Counted from the stretch's first letter, positions 24,686 through 33,453 are shown. The stretch is 64,000 nt of DNA from DATCJU01 sp036562635 (GCA_036562635.1 DATCJU010000081.1:32706-96705); one strand, 5' to 3'. Notes: generated by a model from the sequence alone, not told the origin. A program made the numbers and translations.

Positions 24686-25627
24686 ATGGTGCGGCGAAGA
24701 CCACCGGATCCGTCCGTGGTGCGGATCAGCGGCCCGTGGACCCACCGGGACATCTCGGCGAACGGTATCCGGCTGCACGTCGCGGAGGCCGGGAGCGGCC
24801 CGCTGGTGCTGTTGCTGCACGGCTTCCCCGAGTTCTGGTGGTCCTGGCGCCACCAGCTCATCGCCCTGGCCGACGCCGGTTTCCGCGCCGTGGCCGTGGA
24901 CCTGCGTGGCTACGGCGACTCGGACAAGCCGCCACGCGGCTACGACGGCTGGACCCTGGCCGGGGACGTGGCCGGGTTGGTCCGGGCACTGGGTGAGCGG
25001 AAGGCGGCGCTGGTCGGGCACGACTGGGGCGGGCTGCTCGCCTGGACCGCGGCCGCCCTGCACCCGCGGCTGTTCACCCATGTCGCGGTCCTGGCCGCCC
25101 CACACCCGCTGGCCCTGCGGCGGGCGATGTGGCGGCGGCCGCGCTGGCAGGGGCTGGCGGCGGCGCACGTACTGAGTGCCCAGCTGCCCGTTCTGCCCGA
25201 ACGGCGCCTGGTGCACCGGTCGGCTGCCCTCGTGGAGCGGATGCTGCGCAACTGGTCCGGTCCGAAGTGGACGGTCGCCCCCGAGTTCGACGACGTGGTG
25301 CGGAACAACCGGACGGCCATGCAGGTCCCAGGGGTGGCGCACTGTGCGCTGGAGTACTTCCGGTGGGCGGTGCGGTCCCAGCTACGCGGTGAGGGGCGGC
25401 GTTTCGCCGAGGCCGTGGACCGTCGACTGCAGGTCCCGGTGCTGCAGCTGCACGGCGCGGAGGACCCCTGCCTGCTGGAGTCCACGGCCCGCGCGTCGTC
25501 CCCCTGGTTCGGTCCGGGCTCGACGTACCGGGTGCTGCCCGAGGTGGGGCACTTCCCCCACCAGGAGGCCCCGCACACCACCAGCCGCATCCTCACCGAG
25601 TTCCTGAGCGGCGGGACGGGCCGGTAG
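24686..25627 (+). CDS. ephE: Alpha/beta hydrolase, epoxide hydrolase type (EphE-like)
   Basis: The 313-residue protein has the epoxide-hydrolase oxyanion motif HGFPEFWWSWR near residue 47, the nucleophile elbow GHDWGG near 112 (Asp), and a C-terminal acid/base pair with the segment EVGHFPHQE near 290 (His). Two tyrosines expected in the lid cannot be placed with certainty, so haloalkane dehalogenase or other hydrolase activity is possible. It is cytosolic, follows the holin-like gene by 22 bases and converges with marP, as in the M. tuberculosis order Rv3669-Rv3670-Rv3671c. Confidence 0.85.
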   Translation: MVRRRPPDPSVVRISGPWTHRDISANGIRLHVAEAGSGPLVLLLHGFPEFWWSWRHQLIALADAGFRAVAVDLRGYGDSDKPPRGYDGWTLAGDVAGLVRALGERKAALVGHDWGGLLAWTAAALHPRLFTHVAVLAAPHPLALRRAMWRRPRWQGLAAAHVLSAQLPVLPERRLVHRSAALVERMLRNWSGPKWTVAPEFDDVVRNNRTAMQVPGVAHCALEYFRWAVRSQLRGEGRRFAEAVDRRLQVPVLQLHGAEDPCLLESTARASSPWFGPGSTYRVLPEVGHFPHQEAPHTTSRILTEFLSGGTGR

Positions 25628-25648
25628 CGGCCCGCCCTGCCGTCCGGA

Positions 25649-26833
25649 CTAGAGCGCGCAGGCGCCGGTGGCCACCCGCCGGTCGAGCTGGGCCGCCTGC
25701 CGTACCTCCTGGGCCACCTCCTCGGCGGTCAGCACGAACCCGGTGTCCGGGTCGTCCACGGCGGCCCCGAACACCACACCGAGCACCCGGCCCTGCGGGT
25801 CCACCATCGGCCCGCCCGAGTTCCCGCTGCGCACCAGGGCGCGGACCGTGTAGACCTCGCGCTGCACGGTGCGGTCGTCGTAGATGTCCGGGCCGCGCAG
25901 GGTGATCCGGTCCCGTATCCGGGCCGCCGAGGCGGTGTAGGGCCCGTCCAGGGGGTAGCCGAGCACGATCGCGTCGTCCCCGGACCGGGCGGGTTCCGTG
26001 GCGAACGGCAGGGGTTCCGCGGTCAGCCCCGGCACGGCCAGGACGGCGATGTCCTTGGCGGCGTCGTAGTGCACCACGACGGCCTCGAGCTGTCCCCGGC
26101 CCACCTCGATGCTGACCTGGTCGGTGCCGGCGACCACGTGCGCGTTCGTCATGACCCGTTCGGGGGCGACCACGAATCCGGTGCCCTCCAGGGCGCGGGA
26201 GCAGGACGGTGCCCGGCCGCGCACCTTCACCACGCTGGCCCGTACCTGCTGCACCACCGGGCTGGACTGCAACGCCGGGTCGGGCGGGTCCACCGCGGTG
26301 ACCGGTGTGTCCGCGAACGGGGCCAGCGCCGCGGGAAAACCGGAGGCGTCCAGTAGTTTGCGCAGGTCGTTGGGGAGTTCACGGGCGGCCGCGGGCATCA
26401 TCCCGTCCACCGCACCGAGCACCCGGGAACTGCGCAGCGCCCCGGTCAGACCGGGCATCCCGCTGACGTTGGTCAGCGGCAGCGCGATGAGCCAGGCCAC
26501 GACGAGCACCACGAGGCCCTGCACCAGGGCGCCCAGCGCGTTGTCCACCCCGGCCAGGCGGCGGGAGGTGATGCGGTCCCGCATCGCCCGGCCCAACCAG
26601 ACCCCGAGGGTCTCACCGAGGGCCACCAGGAGCACCACCACGGCCACCGCGAAGGCGACCTTGGTGGGCACGCTGGTGAACTGCTCCACCAGCAACGGAG
26701 CCAGCCGTACCCCCAGGACGGCGCCCAGCAGGACGCCGGCGAAGGCGGGCAGGGCGGTGAGCATGCCCTGACGGGCGCCGGAGATGGCGGCGAGTACCGC
26801 GAGCAGCACCACCAGCAGGTCGACCCAGTTCAC
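25649..26833 (-). CDS. marP: Membrane-anchored serine protease MarP
   Basis: GTG 26833 with GGAGG seven bases upstream gives 394 residues. Four hydrophobic helices fill residues 1-120, beginning VNWVDLLVVLLAVLAAISGARQG, the CvpA-like membrane domain. The periplasmic trypsin-like domain has the triad TNAHVVAG (His), KDIAVLAV (Asp) and RSGNSGGPMVD (Ser). Two cysteines (one after RAPSC, one near the C-terminus) could form the redox-sensitive disulfide known from mycobacterial MarP, which is required for acid resistance and processes a peptidoglycan hydrolase. The gene is last in a nudix-nth-type minus-strand run. Confidence 0.93.
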   Translation of the reverse strand: MNWVDLLVVLLAVLAAISGARQGMLTALPAFAGVLLGAVLGVRLAPLLVEQFTSVPTKVAFAVAVVVLLVALGETLGVWLGRAMRDRITSRRLAGVDNALGALVQGLVVLVVAWLIALPLTNVSGMPGLTGALRSSRVLGAVDGMMPAAARELPNDLRKLLDASGFPAALAPFADTPVTAVDPPDPALQSSPVVQQVRASVVKVRGRAPSCSRALEGTGFVVAPERVMTNAHVVAGTDQVSIEVGRGQLEAVVVHYDAAKDIAVLAVPGLTAEPLPFATEPARSGDDAIVLGYPLDGPYTASAARIRDRITLRGPDIYDDRTVQREVYTVRALVRSGNSGGPMVDPQGRVLGVVFGAAVDDPDTGFVLTAEEVAQEVRQAAQLDRRVATGACAL

Positions 26834-26858
26834 GTCCGAACCTCCGGCGTCGCACCGC

Positions 26859-27560
26859 TCACGCATCCACCTCCGACCCGACGGCGCGGAGCGCCGCATC
26901 GAGATCACGTACGTCCGAGACGTCCCACGGCCGCTCCCATCCGCCCAGGCGGAGCAGGGTGGACAGCACACCGCCGGTGAAACCCCACACCAGCATGCCG
27001 GGTGCCGCGAAGGCCGGGCCGACGTACCCCGAGGCGTGTCGCACCCGGAACCGGTTCGCCGGATCGACCAGGTGGGCGACCGGGATGCGGGCCACGGCGG
27101 CGGTCTCGCCGGGGTCCACCGGTGCCACCGGGCACGGCTCCTGCCAGTGCGCCAGCACCGGGGTCACCAGGAATCTCGACGGAGTGACGTACAGCTCGGG
27201 CAGCAGCGCCACCGGCCGCACGCCCTCCGGCAGCACCCCGACCTCCTCCCGCGCCTCACGCAACGCGGCGGCGATCGGGCTGTCGTCCTCGGGGTCGATG
27301 CGGCCGCCGGGGAAGGCGACCTGGCCGGAGTGCGAGGTCAGTCCGTCGGCTCGGCGCAGGAGCAGGACGTCCGGACCGGTCCCCGGCCCCAGACCGTCCT
27401 CACCGAACAGGACGAGCACCGCAGCGGGGCGTCCCTGCCCGTTCTCCGGCGCCCGGACCCGGGTGAGGGCGCTCGCGGTGAGCCCGCGGGTCGCCTCCAC
27501 CAGGCGCCGGAGCCACACCGGAACCGTCTGCGGGTCGACCAGGGGTCCGCTCGCGCTCAT
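26859..27560 (-). CDS. NUDIX hydrolase, CoA-diphosphatase type (Rv3672c-like)
   Basis: The 233-residue protein carries the NUDIX box beginning GGRIDPEDD and continuing to REAREEVGV near residues 88-110. An upstream segment LTSHSGQVAFPGG matches the CoA-pyrophosphatase subclass signature (UPF0035). It probably splits CoA or acyl-CoA into phosphopantetheine and ADP. The gene precedes marP by 25 bases, so the two are likely cotranscribed; the start codon is ATG complementary to 27558-27560. A 165-base gap separates it from the TlpA-type gene upstream. The order matches Rv3671c-Rv3674c. Confidence 0.88.
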   Translation of the reverse strand: MSASGPLVDPQTVPVWLRRLVEATRGLTASALTRVRAPENGQGRPAAVLVLFGEDGLGPGTGPDVLLLRRADGLTSHSGQVAFPGGRIDPEDDSPIAAALREAREEVGVLPEGVRPVALLPELYVTPSRFLVTPVLAHWQEPCPVAPVDPGETAAVARIPVAHLVDPANRFRVRHASGYVGPAFAAPGMLVWGFTGGVLSTLLRLGGWERPWDVSDVRDLDAALRAVGSEVDA

Positions 27561-27725
27561 CCACCCTCCCGTGTCCTGCGGGGCACCCGCACCCGGCGAT
27601 CGGCTCTCGTGAACCTGGCGCTACAGGCTTCACGACGGCGGCTCATCCGGCCTCCTGTGTCCTGCGACGCACCCGTGTCCGGTCGGTTGTCCCGAGCCCG
27701 GGGACGTGGGCTCCGTCGCCCTGGC

Positions 27726-28379
27726 TCACGGCGTCTCCTGTCCCAGAAGCCGGGTGACCGCCTCCCTCACCTGTTCCGAACTCCGGAAGGGCACGGGTGG
27801 TTCCACCGGCCGGATCCGACCGTCCGCGGTCACCAGGTAGGACAGCGGCAGCACCGGTGCCGTGCCGAGGGCGCCGCGCACCCGGTCGTCGGTGTCGTGC
27901 ACCGCGAGCAGTCGGACGTCGAGTGCGTCGAGCAACCGCAACCCGTCCTCCTGGGAGCTCTGCACCTGGAGCGCGACGACCGGTACCGCGTCGGGCTGGG
28001 CGGCGTACTCGGCGAGGGCGGGCAGTTCGTCCCGGCACGGCTGGCACCAGGAGGCCCACAGGTTGACCAGGACGGGCCGGCCGGCCAACAGGGTGCCCAG
28101 GTCCACCGAGGTGCCGTCCGCCAGGCACGTGACGGTGATCCCGGTCAGGGCGGCGGGTCCCGTAGCGTCCGGCTGGGCCGGGGCGCAGGACGGGAGCGCG
28201 GCGGCGGTGCGCAGCTGGGCCAGTTCGGCGGGGTCCGCGGTCCGCGCGCTGCCGACCGGGGGTGTGGCCGGGTCGGAGCCGGTGTCCTGGCGCGGCCACA
28301 ACGCGACCAGGCCCGCCACCGCCAGCACCACCACGACGACCGTCCAGCGCAGGGCGCTGCGGACCTCGGGGTCGGTCAC
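27726..28379 (-). CDS. TlpA-type membrane-anchored thioredoxin
   Basis: The 217-residue protein has one N-terminal membrane helix (about 12-28) and an extracytoplasmic thioredoxin fold with the active site WASWCQPCRDE near residue 110. An earlier pair of cysteines (PSCAP and VTCLAD near 64 and 85) is separate from the active site. Such proteins reduce or isomerise disulfides of exported proteins or serve cytochrome c biogenesis. GTG at about 28379 overlaps the nth stop (GTGA), so the genes are coupled. Its substrate could include MarP, which needs an extracytoplasmic disulfide; this is inference. Confidence 0.88.
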   Translation of the reverse strand: MTDPEVRSALRWTVVVVVLAVAGLVALWPRQDTGSDPATPPVGSARTADPAELAQLRTAAALPSCAPAQPDATGPAALTGITVTCLADGTSVDLGTLLAGRPVLVNLWASWCQPCRDELPALAEYAAQPDAVPVVALQVQSSQEDGLRLLDALDVRLLAVHDTDDRVRGALGTAPVLPLSYLVTADGRIRPVEPPVPFRSSEQVREAVTRLLGQETP

Positions 28380-29248
28380 CGCCCCGCACCTCCGGGGGTG
28401 GTCGCGTTCGGACCGGGCGTCGGGGTGACCACCCGGTCGTCCGGGGTGGTGTCGGTCCCGGCGTCCGTTCCCGCCCCACCGGGGGTGGGTCCGAGCCCGA
28501 CCAGGGCGAGCAGGTGTTCGGTCTCCGGGCCCCGTACCAGCCGTGCCGCCTCCCGGGGGTCCACCGGTCCGACGCCGAACGAGGGGCAGTCCCGGGCCAG
28601 GAAGCAGGCCCCGCACGCGGGCCGGCGGGCGTGGCAGATCCGCCGCCCGTGGAAGATCACCCGGTGGGAGAGCATGGTCCATTCCTTGCGGGGGACCAGT
28701 TCGGCCACCGCCTGTTCCACCTTCACCGGGTCGGTCTCCTGGGTCCAGTTCCAGCGACGAACCAACCGGCCGAAGTGCGTATCCACGGTGATACCGGGTA
28801 TGCCGAAGGCGTTCCCGAGAATGACGTTGGCGGTCTTGCGGCCCACCCCGGGCAGCTTGACCAGGTCCTCCATCCGTCGCGGTACCTCGCCGCCGTGCCG
28901 CTCGACCAAGGCCGCGCCCAGGCCCATGATCGCGGCGGCCTTGTTCCGGTAGAAGCCGGTGGGCCGGATCAGCTCCTCCAGTTCGGTGCGGTCGGCTCCG
29001 GCGTAGTCGGCGGCGGTGCGGTACCGGGCGAACAGGGCGGGGGTGACCTCGTTGACCCGCTTGTCGGTGCACTGCGCGGACAGGATCACCGCGACGGCGA
29101 GTTCGAGGGGGTTGGAGAAGTTCAGTTCGCAGTGCGCGTCCGGGTACCCCTCGGTGAGGGCGCGTACCATGCGGCGCACGCGTCGCACGAGCGCGAGGCG
29201 GGACTCCCCGGCCGGCTGGGTGGGACCTCGGCGGGCGGTTGCGGGCAC
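28376..29248 (-). CDS. nth: Endonuclease III
   Basis: The GTG at 29248 stands seven bases after a TAGTCT box on the minus strand, so a leaderless start is favoured over the TTG at 29314. The 290-residue enzyme has the helix-hairpin-helix LPGVGRKTANV with catalytic Lys, the catalytic Asp in ITVDTHFGR, and the iron-sulfur motif C-x6-C-x2-C-x5-C (CHARRPACGACFLARDC). It removes oxidised pyrimidines and nicks DNA in base-excision repair. A Pro/Gly/Thr-rich tail of about 50 residues after residue 240 is longer than in E. coli. It overlaps the TlpA-type gene. Confidence 0.95.
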   Translation of the reverse strand: MPATARRGPTQPAGESRLALVRRVRRMVRALTEGYPDAHCELNFSNPLELAVAVILSAQCTDKRVNEVTPALFARYRTAADYAGADRTELEELIRPTGFYRNKAAAIMGLGAALVERHGGEVPRRMEDLVKLPGVGRKTANVILGNAFGIPGITVDTHFGRLVRRWNWTQETDPVKVEQAVAELVPRKEWTMLSHRVIFHGRRICHARRPACGACFLARDCPSFGVGPVDPREAARLVRGPETEHLLALVGLGPTPGGAGTDAGTDTTPDDRVVTPTPGPNATTPGGAGR

Positions 29249-29333
29249 GCGGTCCAGACTACGGGCCGCGCCGGGACGTGGGGTGGGCCCGCACCGGTCA
29301 GCCCGTGTACGCAAACCAGTGACCGCCGTTCGA

Positions 29334-29346
29334 GTGAATCATTCAC
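29334..29346. promoter_or_regulatory. Perfect 13-bp palindrome between nth and the crp-side genes
   Basis: GTGAAT-C-ATTCAC lies in an AT-rich island between nth and the small membrane protein gene. It resembles a Crp site but the GTGA/TCAC spacing is five, not six, so another regulator is also possible. Confidence 0.35.
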
Positions 29347-29443
29347 CCGAATTAGCGAATCTCACACATGGTTTAGATGACACGTGGTGTTGGCCACCCC
29401 GCCGCGTGGCGCGGAAACCGAATACGGGAGGATCCGTGACGTC

Positions 29444-29701
29444 ATGACTGCCTGGTTCGTCGCCCTCGTACCGCTCGCCGTGATGGCGTTCGCCCTCTTC
29501 ATGGAACGCGTGGAGAACCGTCTCCGGCACGTCGCAGTGCAGGAGGACGAGGTCGAAGCGCTGCTGGAGAACGCCCGCCCCGACGAGGTGCGGGCCCTGT
29601 TCGGTTCGGGCATCGGCCGGGCCCTGGAACTATTCCGGCTTCGCCGAGTCGGTGGGCGTACCGGCAACCGCCGCCCCACCCGTTCGTCCAGGCAGTCCTA
29701 G
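29444..29701 (+). CDS. Small membrane protein (Rv3675-like position)
   Basis: GGGAGG 12 bases before ATG 29444 gives an 85-residue protein: one membrane helix (TAWFVALVPLAVMAFALF), then a charged cytoplasmic part (VENRLRHVAVQEDEVEALL) and a basic end. A small membrane protein occurs in the same place in mycobacteria, next to crp. Function is unknown. It ends 101 bases before crp, and the stretch in between contains a possible crp promoter with CTAGACT overlapping its stop codon. Confidence 0.75.
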   Translation: MTAWFVALVPLAVMAFALFMERVENRLRHVAVQEDEVEALLENARPDEVRALFGSGIGRALELFRLRRVGGRTGNRRPTRSSRQS

Positions 29702-29802
29702 ACTGCAGGGAGTGATCGGCGGCAATTCGCCGGCTGCGGGGCCTGCACGCGCTCGCGGACCGGCACGTCAGACGGCCGCCGCGTCTCGACAGGAGGGACG
29801 AG

Positions 29803-30477
29803 GTGGACGAGACCCTGGCCCGCGCAGGCATCTTCCAAGGGGTTGAGCCGGCTGCCGCAGAAGCGCTCGCGCAGTCGCTGGAACCGGTGGAGTTCCCGCG
29901 CGGCCACGTGATCTTCGCGGAGGGTGAGCCCGGCGACCGGCTGTACATCATCCAGTCGGGTAAGGTCAAGATCGGCCGCAAGTCCGCGGACGGCAGGGAG
30001 AACCTGCTGGCCATCATGGGTCCGGCGGACATGTTCGGCGAGCTCTCCATCTTCGATCCGGGGCCGCGTACCTCGACGGCGACCACCGTCACCGAGGTAC
30101 GGGCGGTGAGCATGGACCGCCCCGCACTGCGGGAGTGGATCTCCAAGCGCCCGGAGATCGCCGAGCAGCTGCTGCGCGTGCTGGCACGCCGGTTGCGCCG
30201 GACGAACAACATGCTCGCCGACCTGATCTTCACCGACGTGCCGGGTCGTGTGGCGAAGGCACTGCTGCAGCTCGCCCAGCGTTTCGGCAGCCAGGAGGCC
30301 GGACTGCTGCGGGTGACGCACGACCTGACCCAGGAGGAGATCGCCCAGCTCGTGGGCGCCTCCCGGGAGACGGTGAACAAGGCGCTGGCGGACTTCGCGC
30401 ATCGCGGCTGGCTGCGCCTGGAGGGCAAGAGCGTGCTCATCCTGGATCCGGAGCGGCTGGCGCGGCGCGCGCGCTGA
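29803..30477 (+). CDS. crp: cAMP receptor protein (Crp/GlxR family regulator)
   Basis: The 224-residue protein has the cyclic-nucleotide-binding domain (residues 1-120) with the phosphate-binding cassette FGELSIFDPGPRTSTAT near 78-94, a central helix around ISKRPEIAEQLLRVLARRLRRTNN, and a winged helix with the recognition segment LTQEEIAQLVGASRETVNKAL near 170-195. Length and sequence match the mycobacterial CRP Rv3676 and corynebacterial GlxR, cAMP-dependent global regulators of carbon use and resuscitation. A GTG start is used. Its likely target in the window is acs. Confidence 0.95.
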   Translation: MDETLARAGIFQGVEPAAAEALAQSLEPVEFPRGHVIFAEGEPGDRLYIIQSGKVKIGRKSADGRENLLAIMGPADMFGELSIFDPGPRTSTATTVTEVRAVSMDRPALREWISKRPEIAEQLLRVLARRLRRTNNMLADLIFTDVPGRVAKALLQLAQRFGSQEAGLLRVTHDLTQEEIAQLVGASRETVNKALADFAHRGWLRLEGKSVLILDPERLARRAR

Positions 30478-30491
30478 GCGGAAGCCGACCT

Positions 30492-30527
30492 CACCGGCCC
30501 GTCGCACCTCGGTGCGGCGGGCCGGTG
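30492..30527. terminator. Terminator of crp
   Basis: A 17-bp stem with one G:T-type mismatch (30492-30508 with 30511-30527) follows the crp stop by 15 bases. Confidence 0.8.
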
Positions 30528-30585
30528 TCGTCTGTCCTCCGGTTGCCCCTTCCCCGCTGCGGGTGCGACCCGGGCCCGGACACAA

Positions 30586-30633
30586 CACGAGGGGCCGGAT
30601 GCCGCCCCCGACGCGACATACCGGCCCCTCGTG
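30586..30633. terminator. Second hairpin downstream of crp
   Basis: CACGAGGGGCCGG (30586-30598) pairs exactly with 30621-30633 around a 22-base loop. It may be a backup terminator. The rest of 30528-30964 shows no supported gene. Confidence 0.6.
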
Positions 30634-30964
30634 CTTCGGCGTGGTCCGTCCCCCGACCGACCACGCTCCCCCGCCTCCGGCGCTCCGGCCCCGACCCGGA
30701 TTCCGGAGGAACATCATTCTGGAGGGCTGTTGAGTTGTCCATGGAAGGGTTACCCGTTCCGGGGACCCTGACACCTCCTCGGCGCCGCGGCCTTCCCGGC
30801 GGGTTCGAGCCCTGTCATCCCTCCTGACGGCTCGCTCCAGTACTTGGTTGCCCGGATTCACCCGAGTTCCGTACCTCCGTTATCGAACCGTTACAAAAAT
30901 CCTGGTTTCCGGGGCAACCGAACCGCGTGTGACCTCGTCGGTGACCAAGCCCACCGGAAAACAA

Positions 30965-30982
30965 CTGGTACGCCCGTACCAG
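30965..30982 (+). promoter_or_regulatory. Perfect palindrome over the -35 region of the MFS gene
   Basis: CTGGTACG-CC-CGTACCAG covers the place where a -35 box would stand for the CACACT -10 element (30990-30995), which is six bases before the GTG at 31002. This is a classic repressor position. Confidence 0.5.
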
Positions 30983-31001
30983 ACTTGGGCACACTCCTTG
31001 C

Positions 31002-32261
31002 GTGCCCCACTCCACCACCCTTGCCGACTATCGCGCCGCGCTGAGCACACCCGGCGCCCGCGGCCCCGTGATCGCCGCGCTGTTCGCCCGGCTCCCCGTC
31101 GCGATGATCGGTCTCGCCCTGCTGCTGTACGTGGAGCGGGCCACCGACTCCTTCGCCGTCGCCGGGTTCGTGTCGGCCAGCACCCTGACCGGAGTCGCCC
31201 TCGGCTCCGTGCTGCAGGGCCGCCTGATCGACCGCTTCGGTCCCTCCCGGCCGCTCTACGCGGCCTCCACGGTGTTCGCCCTGACCGTCTCCGGCGAGAT
31301 CCTCGCCGTGGAGACGGGCGCCCCACTGGCGGTGCTGGCCGTTCTGGCCCTGCTCGTCGGATTGACCCAGCCCACGGTCGGCTCAGCCTCCCGAGCACTG
31401 TGGACCCGCCTGCTGCCCCCGGGCCCCACCCGGGAGGCCGCCTACGCCTACGAGGCGATCAGCCTGGAGGTGTTCTTCATCCTCGGGCCCGGCCTGGCCG
31501 GTCTGCTGGCCAGCCTGCCCTGGCCCGGCACCGGGGTCGCGACCGGTGCGGCCCTGATGCTCGTCGGAGCCCTCAGCTTCGCCTCCACCCGGACCGTGCG
31601 GGCGTGGCGACCCGAGCCGAGCTCCACGGCTCCCTCCCGACACCTGCTGGGCGCGCTGCGTGCCCCCGGCATGCGCACCGTGGCCCTGGCCGCACTCGGG
31701 TTCGGTGTCACCATCGGCTTCGTCGAGGTCGCGGTCCCGGCCGCAGCCAACGAGGCCGGGAACCCCGCGATGGGCGGCGTGCTGCTCAGCGTGTGGTCGC
31801 TCAGTTCGGTGGCGTTCGGCCTGTACTACGGCACCCGCCCCTGGCCACGCCCCATCCACCTGCGCCTGCCCGCGTTGCTCGGCGGGTTCTCGCTGCTCAT
31901 CGCCCTGCTGGCGCTCCCGTCGTCACTGTTCGGCCTCACCGTGGCCATGCTCGTCGTGGGTGCGCTCATCACCCCCCAGGCCACCGCCCACTCCTCGGCC
32001 ATCGAGCTGGCCGCCCCCGCCGAGTCCGTCGCCGAGGCCTTCGGCTGGGTGGTCACGTCGGTCACCCTCGGCCTGGCCGCCGGACAGTCGCTCAGCGGCC
32101 AGCTCGTCGAACGGAGCGGCCCACCCGCGGCCTACCTGGCCGCCACCGCCTGCGGCCTGGTGCTCGCCGCACTCGTGTGGCTGCGCCGACGCACCCTCCT
32201 TCCGGCCACCGGCACACCCGCGGACACCCCCGCCCCCGAGAAGGAACTGAGCACCCACTGA
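31002..32261 (+). CDS. MFS transporter (paralogue of the one at 57333)
   Basis: The 419-residue protein has twelve hydrophobic segments and the MFS loop motif LQGRLIDRFGPSRP between helices 2 and 3 (G-x-x-x-D-R-x-G type). It belongs to the actinobacterial group often called drug or sugar efflux. It is related along its whole length to the transporter at 57333, including an N-terminal Y-R-x-x-L and G-ARLP start. A CACACT -10 box six bases before the GTG suggests leaderless expression, with a palindromic operator upstream. The substrate is unknown. Confidence 0.88.
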   Translation: MPHSTTLADYRAALSTPGARGPVIAALFARLPVAMIGLALLLYVERATDSFAVAGFVSASTLTGVALGSVLQGRLIDRFGPSRPLYAASTVFALTVSGEILAVETGAPLAVLAVLALLVGLTQPTVGSASRALWTRLLPPGPTREAAYAYEAISLEVFFILGPGLAGLLASLPWPGTGVATGAALMLVGALSFASTRTVRAWRPEPSSTAPSRHLLGALRAPGMRTVALAALGFGVTIGFVEVAVPAAANEAGNPAMGGVLLSVWSLSSVAFGLYYGTRPWPRPIHLRLPALLGGFSLLIALLALPSSLFGLTVAMLVVGALITPQATAHSSAIELAAPAESVAEAFGWVVTSVTLGLAAGQSLSGQLVERSGPPAAYLAATACGLVLAALVWLRRRTLLPATGTPADTPAPEKELSTH

Positions 32262-32325
32262 CCCGAACGACCCGGCCGGTCCCACCACCCCGGAAACGTC
32301 GGGGGCGCGCCCTAGCGTGCCGGGC

Positions 32326-33429
32326 ATGCACCTGACCGCGAGCACCGCCGAGCTGGCCTCCGCCGCGGGGGACGCCGTCCGGCTGCTCCCCGGCCGCACC
32401 CTCGATCCGGTCCTGTCCGGGCTCCTGCTCGTCGCCGAACCCGACGGGCTCCTGCTCGCCGGGAACGACCGGGAGCGGGGTATCCGGCTGCGCTGCCCCG
32501 CCGTGGTCCACGAGGAGGGGCGGGTCCTGGTCCCGGCACGGCCCCTAGCCGAGACCCTGCGTGCCCTCGGCGCCCCACAGGTGAGCCTGCGCGTCGAGGG
32601 CAGCCGCCTGGCGGTCCGCACCGACACCTCCCGGTTCGCCCTGCCCCTGCTGGACGTCGACAGCCACCCGGGAGTGCCGGAACCACCGGCCCCGGCAGGG
32701 CGGGTCCACGGGGAGGTGCTCGCCGGCGCGGTGGCCCCGGTGGCCGCGGCGGCGTCCCGTGACGACGCGCTGCCGGTGTTCACCGGGGTCCGACTCCACA
32801 CCCGGGGCGAGCAGCTGGTGCTGGTGGCCACCGACCGGTACCGCATGGCGGTCGCCGCCCTCCCCTGGCGACCCGAGCGCGGCGGACTGGACGTGCTGGT
32901 ACCCGCCACCCTGCTGGCCGAGGCCGCCCGGCAGATCCCGGCCGGTACCGAGGCGGTGCTGTACGCCGACGAGGACCGGGCCGGGCTGAGCTGGCCGGGT
33001 GTCACCGTCACCACCGCGGTGCTGGCCAGCCCCTTCCCCGACGAGACCAGGTACCTGGAGGCCGACGCCGCCTGCACGATCGAGATCGACGCGGACACGT
33101 TGGCCGCGGCGGTGCGCCGGGTGGCGCCCTACGCCGGTGCCCGGGGTGTGGTCCAGCTGGAGACCGGCGAGGGCGAGCTGCGGGTGTGCGGGGCGGACCC
33201 GCAGTCCGGGGAGGCGGTGGAGACGATCAAGGCCACGGTGGGCGGGGACCTGCTCGCCCCCGCCTACCAGGCCCGGTTCCTGTCCGACGCGCTGCGGGCG
33301 TTCCCCGGGTCCAGGGTCCGGATCGCCGTGCAGCAGGGCCGACGCTCCACCCTGCTGTGCCGGGCCGAGCCCGACCCGAGCGGTGTCGACCTGCGCTACG
33401 TGGTGGTGCCGATCCTCACCCAGCGCTGA
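32326..33429 (+). CDS. DNA polymerase III beta-subunit paralogue (second sliding clamp)
   Basis: ATG 32326 is seven bases after TAGCGT, giving 367 residues. Three clamp domains are recognisable: LVPARPLAETLRAL in domain 1, LPVFTGVRL and LVATDRYRMAVAALP in domain 2 (canonical L-PVLTG and ATDSYRLA), and a C-terminal YVVVPILTQR that replaces the usual Y-LMPVRL end. The true replication clamp is normally beside dnaA at the origin, and no dnaA is here, so this is a second copy. It follows the MFS gene by 64 bases. It may serve repair or a specialised polymerase; this is inference. Confidence 0.85.
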   Translation: MHLTASTAELASAAGDAVRLLPGRTLDPVLSGLLLVAEPDGLLLAGNDRERGIRLRCPAVVHEEGRVLVPARPLAETLRALGAPQVSLRVEGSRLAVRTDTSRFALPLLDVDSHPGVPEPPAPAGRVHGEVLAGAVAPVAAAASRDDALPVFTGVRLHTRGEQLVLVATDRYRMAVAALPWRPERGGLDVLVPATLLAEAARQIPAGTEAVLYADEDRAGLSWPGVTVTTAVLASPFPDETRYLEADAACTIEIDADTLAAAVRRVAPYAGARGVVQLETGEGELRVCGADPQSGEAVETIKATVGGDLLAPAYQARFLSDALRAFPGSRVRIAVQQGRRSTLLCRAEPDPSGVDLRYVVVPILTQR

Positions 33430-33453
33430 CCGCCCCGGGAGAGCCGGAAGACC

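Noticed and set aside
29334..29346. Palindrome near crp called a standard Crp site
   Set aside because: The GTGA/TCAC half-sites are five rather than six bases apart, so it is listed only as a palindrome.
30723..30823. tRNA-like stretch: a GGGTTCGAGCCC T-loop and possible acceptor pairing GGAGGGCTG with CATCCCTCC, about 100 bases long, suggesting tRNA-Sec
   Set aside because: No anticodon arm with TCA or any other clean anticodon loop can be formed, the acceptor has a mismatch, and no selenocysteine genes are near.
30965..30982. MFS operator read as a DasR-type site because of its TGGT and ACCA arms
   Set aside because: The arms are eight bases apart here, whereas DasR sites have four (TGGT-CTAG-ACCA type).
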